Below, in pieces: positions 16,021 through 18,521 of a DNA stretch of 18,521 nt (the stretch's first letter is position 1; every line of letters starts with the position of its first letter). This stretch comes from Desulfobacteraceae bacterium. GTDB taxonomy: Bacteria > Desulfobacterota > Desulfobacteria > Desulfobacterales > Desulfobacteraceae. Position numbers and translations under genes: made by a program. Below the pieces are notes generated by a model that made no database searches, was not told where the DNA came from, and saw nothing but the letters and a program-made list of their open reading frames with translations. The stretch lies in the NCBI GenBank assembly GCA_030638935.1, contig DAOWDR010000424.1:1-18521 (forward strand), given 5' to 3'.

Positions 16021-16474
16021 AAATGCTTCGTTCTAAATTAATAACGGCTTTAGAGGGGCTAAAATTGTTTGAATCAAAGTAAAGCATCATTCGGGTATCA
16101 TTTTTGTCCACCAGGGTGTTGACTTTTTTAACCCCAAGCTGTTTTAGATGATCTAGAAATTCATTCATTAATTTTTCACCAATACCCCGGCGCTGGTAAT
16201 GAGGATCAACGCCAACCGTATCTATGGCGGCTCCTTCCCGGGAAATACCATATTCTCCAATATAAAGCTCCCCCATTATAAATCCCACTATGGTTTGGTT
16301 TTCATCCTGGGCAACAAGAGAGGTGGGAAGATACTCTCCGGATTTAAAAAGCCGTTCAAATTTTTGTTCATAATACTCTGGCCGGGATACTTTCAGCACT
16401 TGCTCGTCAATTCTGACCACGGCGTTGAAATCTTCGTCTTCCATCAGTCTGATTTTAATGGTGTTTTTATCCAT
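16019..16474 (-). CDS. GNAT family N-acetyltransferase
   Basis: 151 aa, a single Gcn5-related acetyltransferase domain that transfers acetyl from acetyl-CoA to an amine; the acceptor is unknown. The beginning IKIRLMEDEDFNAVVRIDEQV is the usual first strand and helix. VVGFIMG-type strand residues (IVGFIMGELYIG) follow, and the acetyl-CoA pyrophosphate loop is QRRGIG (94-99) after the strand IDTVGVDPHY. NDTRMMLYFDSNNF is the typical late helix and beta-bulge. The reading frame is open back to 16591, but the ATG at 16474 is preferred: AAGG lies 7 nt upstream and the domain begins directly after it. It is the first gene of a unit with the hybrid kinase, and could modify a protein or small molecule in that pathway, though nothing shows this. 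Confidence 0.85.
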   Translation of the reverse strand: MDKNTIKIRLMEDEDFNAVVRIDEQVLKVSRPEYYEQKFERLFKSGEYLPTSLVAQDENQTIVGFIMGELYIGEYGISREGAAIDTVGVDPHYQRRGIGEKLMNEFLDHLKQLGVKKVNTLVDKNDTRMMLYFDSNNFSPSKAVINLERSI

Positions 16475-16481
16475 GGGGTCG

Positions 16482-16485
16482 CCTT
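16482..16485 (-). promoter_or_regulatory. Ribosome binding site deciding the GNAT start
   Basis: AAGG within AAAAAGGCGA on the minus strand stands 7 nt before ATG 16474. The longer alternative start at 16591 would add 39 residues with no resemblance to the GNAT fold. Confidence 0.55.
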
Positions 16486-16711
16486 TTTCTTCAAGGTTGG
16501 ATTTGGTCGATAAGAAGTCCTGTATGGTTGTTAGTATAGGAAATTGGGGTGTGCATGTAAATGAAATTAATTTTATATAAAATACCAGCAAAGGACCGGA
16601 TTTTATTGACAGTGCACACTTTAAATGTGAATCTGTTTTTACTGGTAGACAAGGTTAAAAAGATAAAGAAGGAAAAAATATTATTAATCCGGTAATCGGC
16701 TGGTACTTAAG

Positions 16712-16732
16712 CAAAGAGATCCAAACTCTTTG
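16712..16732 (+). promoter_or_regulatory. Small hairpin in the leader of the acyl-CoA ligase gene
   Basis: CAAAGAG and CTCTTTG form a 7-bp stem with a 7-base loop, ending 33 bases before the ATG and 20 bases before the ribosome site. No T-run follows, so it is not a terminator. The 291 bases between the GNAT and ligase starts hold divergent transcription; apart from this and an isolated TTGACA at 16606-16611 I see no clear control element. Confidence 0.3.
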
Positions 16733-16752
16733 TGCCCGAGCGCCCGAATGAA

Positions 16753-16758
16753 AAGGAG
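16753..16758 (+). promoter_or_regulatory. Ribosome binding site deciding the ligase start
   Basis: AAGGAG lies 7 nt before ATG 16766. An in-frame TTG at 16730 and an ATG at 16748 would add 12 or 6 residues, but the ribosome site itself would then fall inside the coding sequence. Confidence 0.75.
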
Positions 16759-16765
16759 AAAAAAG

Positions 16766-18505
16766 ATGAATGAGAAAATCTGGGAAACCCCTTTTTGGCC
16801 TAAAGACGTAGCACATTCTATCACTGACTACCATTTTCCCGTGTTTAAGTTCCTGGATGACTCTGCCAGAAATTATCCTGATAATGTTTTTACTATCTTT
16901 AATGGGGCCACAAAAACCTTTGCCCAGGTAAAGGATACCGCCGATAGAATAGCCAATTTTCTTGGGGGAAAAGGTATCAAAAAGGGAGATAAAGTTGCCA
17001 TCTTTCTTCCAAACTTACCCCATTTCCCGGAACTTCTGTTTGGAATCCTGAAAGCCGGTGCTGTCTGCGTAAATTGTAACCCTGTTTACACGGCATCAGA
17101 GCTCAATTATCAGCTGAATGATTCCGAGTCAAAGATGGTTTTCTGCATGGACCACCCCCTGTTTTATGAAAACACGGTTAACGCCATTAAAGGCACCCAG
17201 GTCGAAAATGTTGTGGTTTGTAATATCAAATCTTATCTGCCGAAATTCAAGGCTTTTTTGGGCGGGCTTCTTGGAAAAATACCAAAGGCTGAAAAACATG
17301 AGCCCGGCCACCTGATGTTTGACGATATTGTTGCCGCTTCAAGCCCCAACCCCCCATCCGTTGAAATAAACCCGGAGAAAGATACCGCAGTCATGCTCTA
17401 TACCGGCGGCACAACAGGGGTGCCCAAAGGTGCTGAACTCAGCCATACCAATTTCACCTATAATGTAAAGGGGTTGTATGAGAGCGGCAGTTTTCTTCAA
17501 GATGAAGCCCGTGGACTGGAAAAATTACATAAAGGCGGATCTCATACCTTTATGGGAGTTTTACCCTGGTATCACAGTTTTGGTATTACCTGTGCATTGC
17601 TTTTTTCTGCCATGTCCGGAAACAAGCTCATCTGCGTCCCCGACCCCAGGGCTGGTAACCCGCCGTTTACAGAGGTTCTTAAAACGGTTCAAAAATACAA
17701 ACCCACGATCATGCCGGCTGTTCCGACAATTTTTGTGGCCTTTGCAAACCATGCCCATTTAAACGACTATGATCTGTCATCTTTGATGGCATGTTTTTCC
17801 GGCGGGGCGCCTCTTCCACCTGAAGTATGCAGGCAGTTTGAAGAAAAAACCGGGGCCATTATATTTGAAGGATATGGCCTGACTGAGACCACACCGGTTG
17901 TGACCACTAATCCCACCAACAGGGAAACAAGAAAAATCGGTTCCATAGGATTTCCATTGCCCGGTACAATGGTAAAAATTATGGATCTTGAAAACGACAC
18001 CCGGGAATTACCCAGGGGAGAAGATGGTGAGATTGCGGTATGCGGCCCCCAGGTCATGAAAGGCTATTGGAAAAGGCCCGATGCCAATGACGAGGTTTTT
18101 AGAATGATTGAAGGGGACCGCTATTTTCTAACCGGGGATATCGGCCATATTGATGAAGACGGATACATCACCATAACAGATCGTAAAAAAGATATGATTA
18201 TTGTGGGGGGATTTAATGTCTATCCCAGGGATGTTGAAGATATCCTTTATACAAACCCCAAGGTGGAGCTTGTCGCTGTTGTGGGGGTTCCCGACGAAAG
18301 GAGTGGAGAATCTGTAAAGGCATTCATAAAATTAAAAGAGGGTCAGAGCGCCACATCCGAGGAAATAAAAGAGTTTTGCAAGGAAAATATGGCAGGTTAC
18401 AAAAGACCCAAACAAATTGAGTTCAGGGACGAAATTCCCATATCCAACGTGGGCAAAGTATTAAGACGGGGTCTCAGGGATGAGGAGCTTGCGGCCAAGC
18501 ACTAA
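16766..18505 (+). CDS. Long-chain fatty acid--CoA ligase (AMP-forming), FadD-like
   Basis: 579 aa adenylate-forming enzyme that activates a carboxylic acid with ATP and CoA to acyl-CoA, entry step for beta-oxidation or lipid reuse. Motifs in order: P-loop YTGGTTGVPKGAELSH (212-227), GYGLTETTPV (369-378), YFLTGDIGHIDEDGYI (453-468) with Asp458, DRKKDMIIVGGFNVYPRDVE with Arg473, and the C-terminal catalytic Lys564 in NVGKVLRR. Length and the FNVYPRDVE segment fit long-chain acyl-CoA synthetases better than acetyl-CoA synthetase; chain length cannot be read from sequence, and aromatic acids are not excluded. The reading frame stops at TAA just before the window's right edge, so neighbours downstream are unseen. 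It is divergent from the GNAT-kinase unit. Confidence 0.88.
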   Translation: MNEKIWETPFWPKDVAHSITDYHFPVFKFLDDSARNYPDNVFTIFNGATKTFAQVKDTADRIANFLGGKGIKKGDKVAIFLPNLPHFPELLFGILKAGAVCVNCNPVYTASELNYQLNDSESKMVFCMDHPLFYENTVNAIKGTQVENVVVCNIKSYLPKFKAFLGGLLGKIPKAEKHEPGHLMFDDIVAASSPNPPSVEINPEKDTAVMLYTGGTTGVPKGAELSHTNFTYNVKGLYESGSFLQDEARGLEKLHKGGSHTFMGVLPWYHSFGITCALLFSAMSGNKLICVPDPRAGNPPFTEVLKTVQKYKPTIMPAVPTIFVAFANHAHLNDYDLSSLMACFSGGAPLPPEVCRQFEEKTGAIIFEGYGLTETTPVVTTNPTNRETRKIGSIGFPLPGTMVKIMDLENDTRELPRGEDGEIAVCGPQVMKGYWKRPDANDEVFRMIEGDRYFLTGDIGHIDEDGYITITDRKKDMIIVGGFNVYPRDVEDILYTNPKVELVAVVGVPDERSGESVKAFIKLKEGQSATSEEIKEFCKENMAGYKRPKQIEFRDEIPISNVGKVLRRGLRDEELAAKH

Positions 18506-18521
18506 TTACGAGAACTAAATC

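Noticed and set aside
16475..16591. Longer N-terminus for the GNAT protein starting at 16591.
   Set aside because: The added 39 residues do not belong to the fold, while ATG 16474 has a ribosome site directly before the domain.
16606..16634. TTGACA at 16606-16611 as the -35 box of the acyl-CoA ligase promoter.
   Set aside because: No acceptable -10 box at 16-18 bases spacing (GAATCT at 17); kept only as a remark.

Overview
The window looks like chromosome of an anaerobic deltaproteobacterium, most likely a sulfate reducer of the Desulfobacteraceae group (Desulfobacter, Desulfobacula or similar). This is inferred from gene content and protein style: a periplasm-directed Pcm, a long multi-domain hybrid kinase, a CHASE protein ending in the C-x-x-C module common in that group, and a FadD-type ligase. 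No rRNA or other direct taxonomic marker is present. I see no tRNA, CRISPR array, IS element or phage gene. Genes are densely packed and no gene-free stretch exceeds 300 bases.

Layout. (1) The left edge cuts into dbpA, a DEAD-box RNA helicase (+), just after its Walker A motif. (2) A minus-strand pair follows: a signal-peptide-bearing protein-L-isoaspartate methyltransferase, then, one base after its stop, a large membrane protein with a spermidine-synthase-like domain between two sets of membrane helices. (3) A complete minus-strand dppABCDF dipeptide ABC transporter operon comes next, with a strong 13-bp hairpin between dppA and dppB. (4) Diverging from dppA is a plus-strand pair: a GufA/ZIP-type metal transporter behind a consensus sigma-70 promoter, then a SixA-like histidine phosphatase. 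(5) Converging on these is a minus-strand signalling block: a GNAT acetyltransferase, a 935-aa soluble hybrid histidine kinase, and a CHASE membrane sensor without a kinase domain. (6) At the right end is a plus-strand long-chain acyl-CoA ligase.

How the parts may work together. The dpp genes form a full peptide importer (binding protein, two permeases, two ATPases). The hybrid kinase has no sensor region, while its downstream neighbour is a membrane CHASE sensor with no kinase, so the two may be partners. The kinase keeps an intact phosphotransfer core, but its C-terminal HPt lacks the phosphorylatable histidine and its last receiver has Glu in place of the phospho-acceptor Asp. The Pcm/aminopropyltransferase-like pair suggests an S-adenosylmethionine-linked job at the membrane whose substrate I cannot tell.

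No wholly new system is evident. The points most worth following are the degenerate C-terminus of the kinase with its CHASE neighbour, the exported-Pcm pair, the ten-G tract inside the ZIP gene, and the symmetrical element around its promoter.
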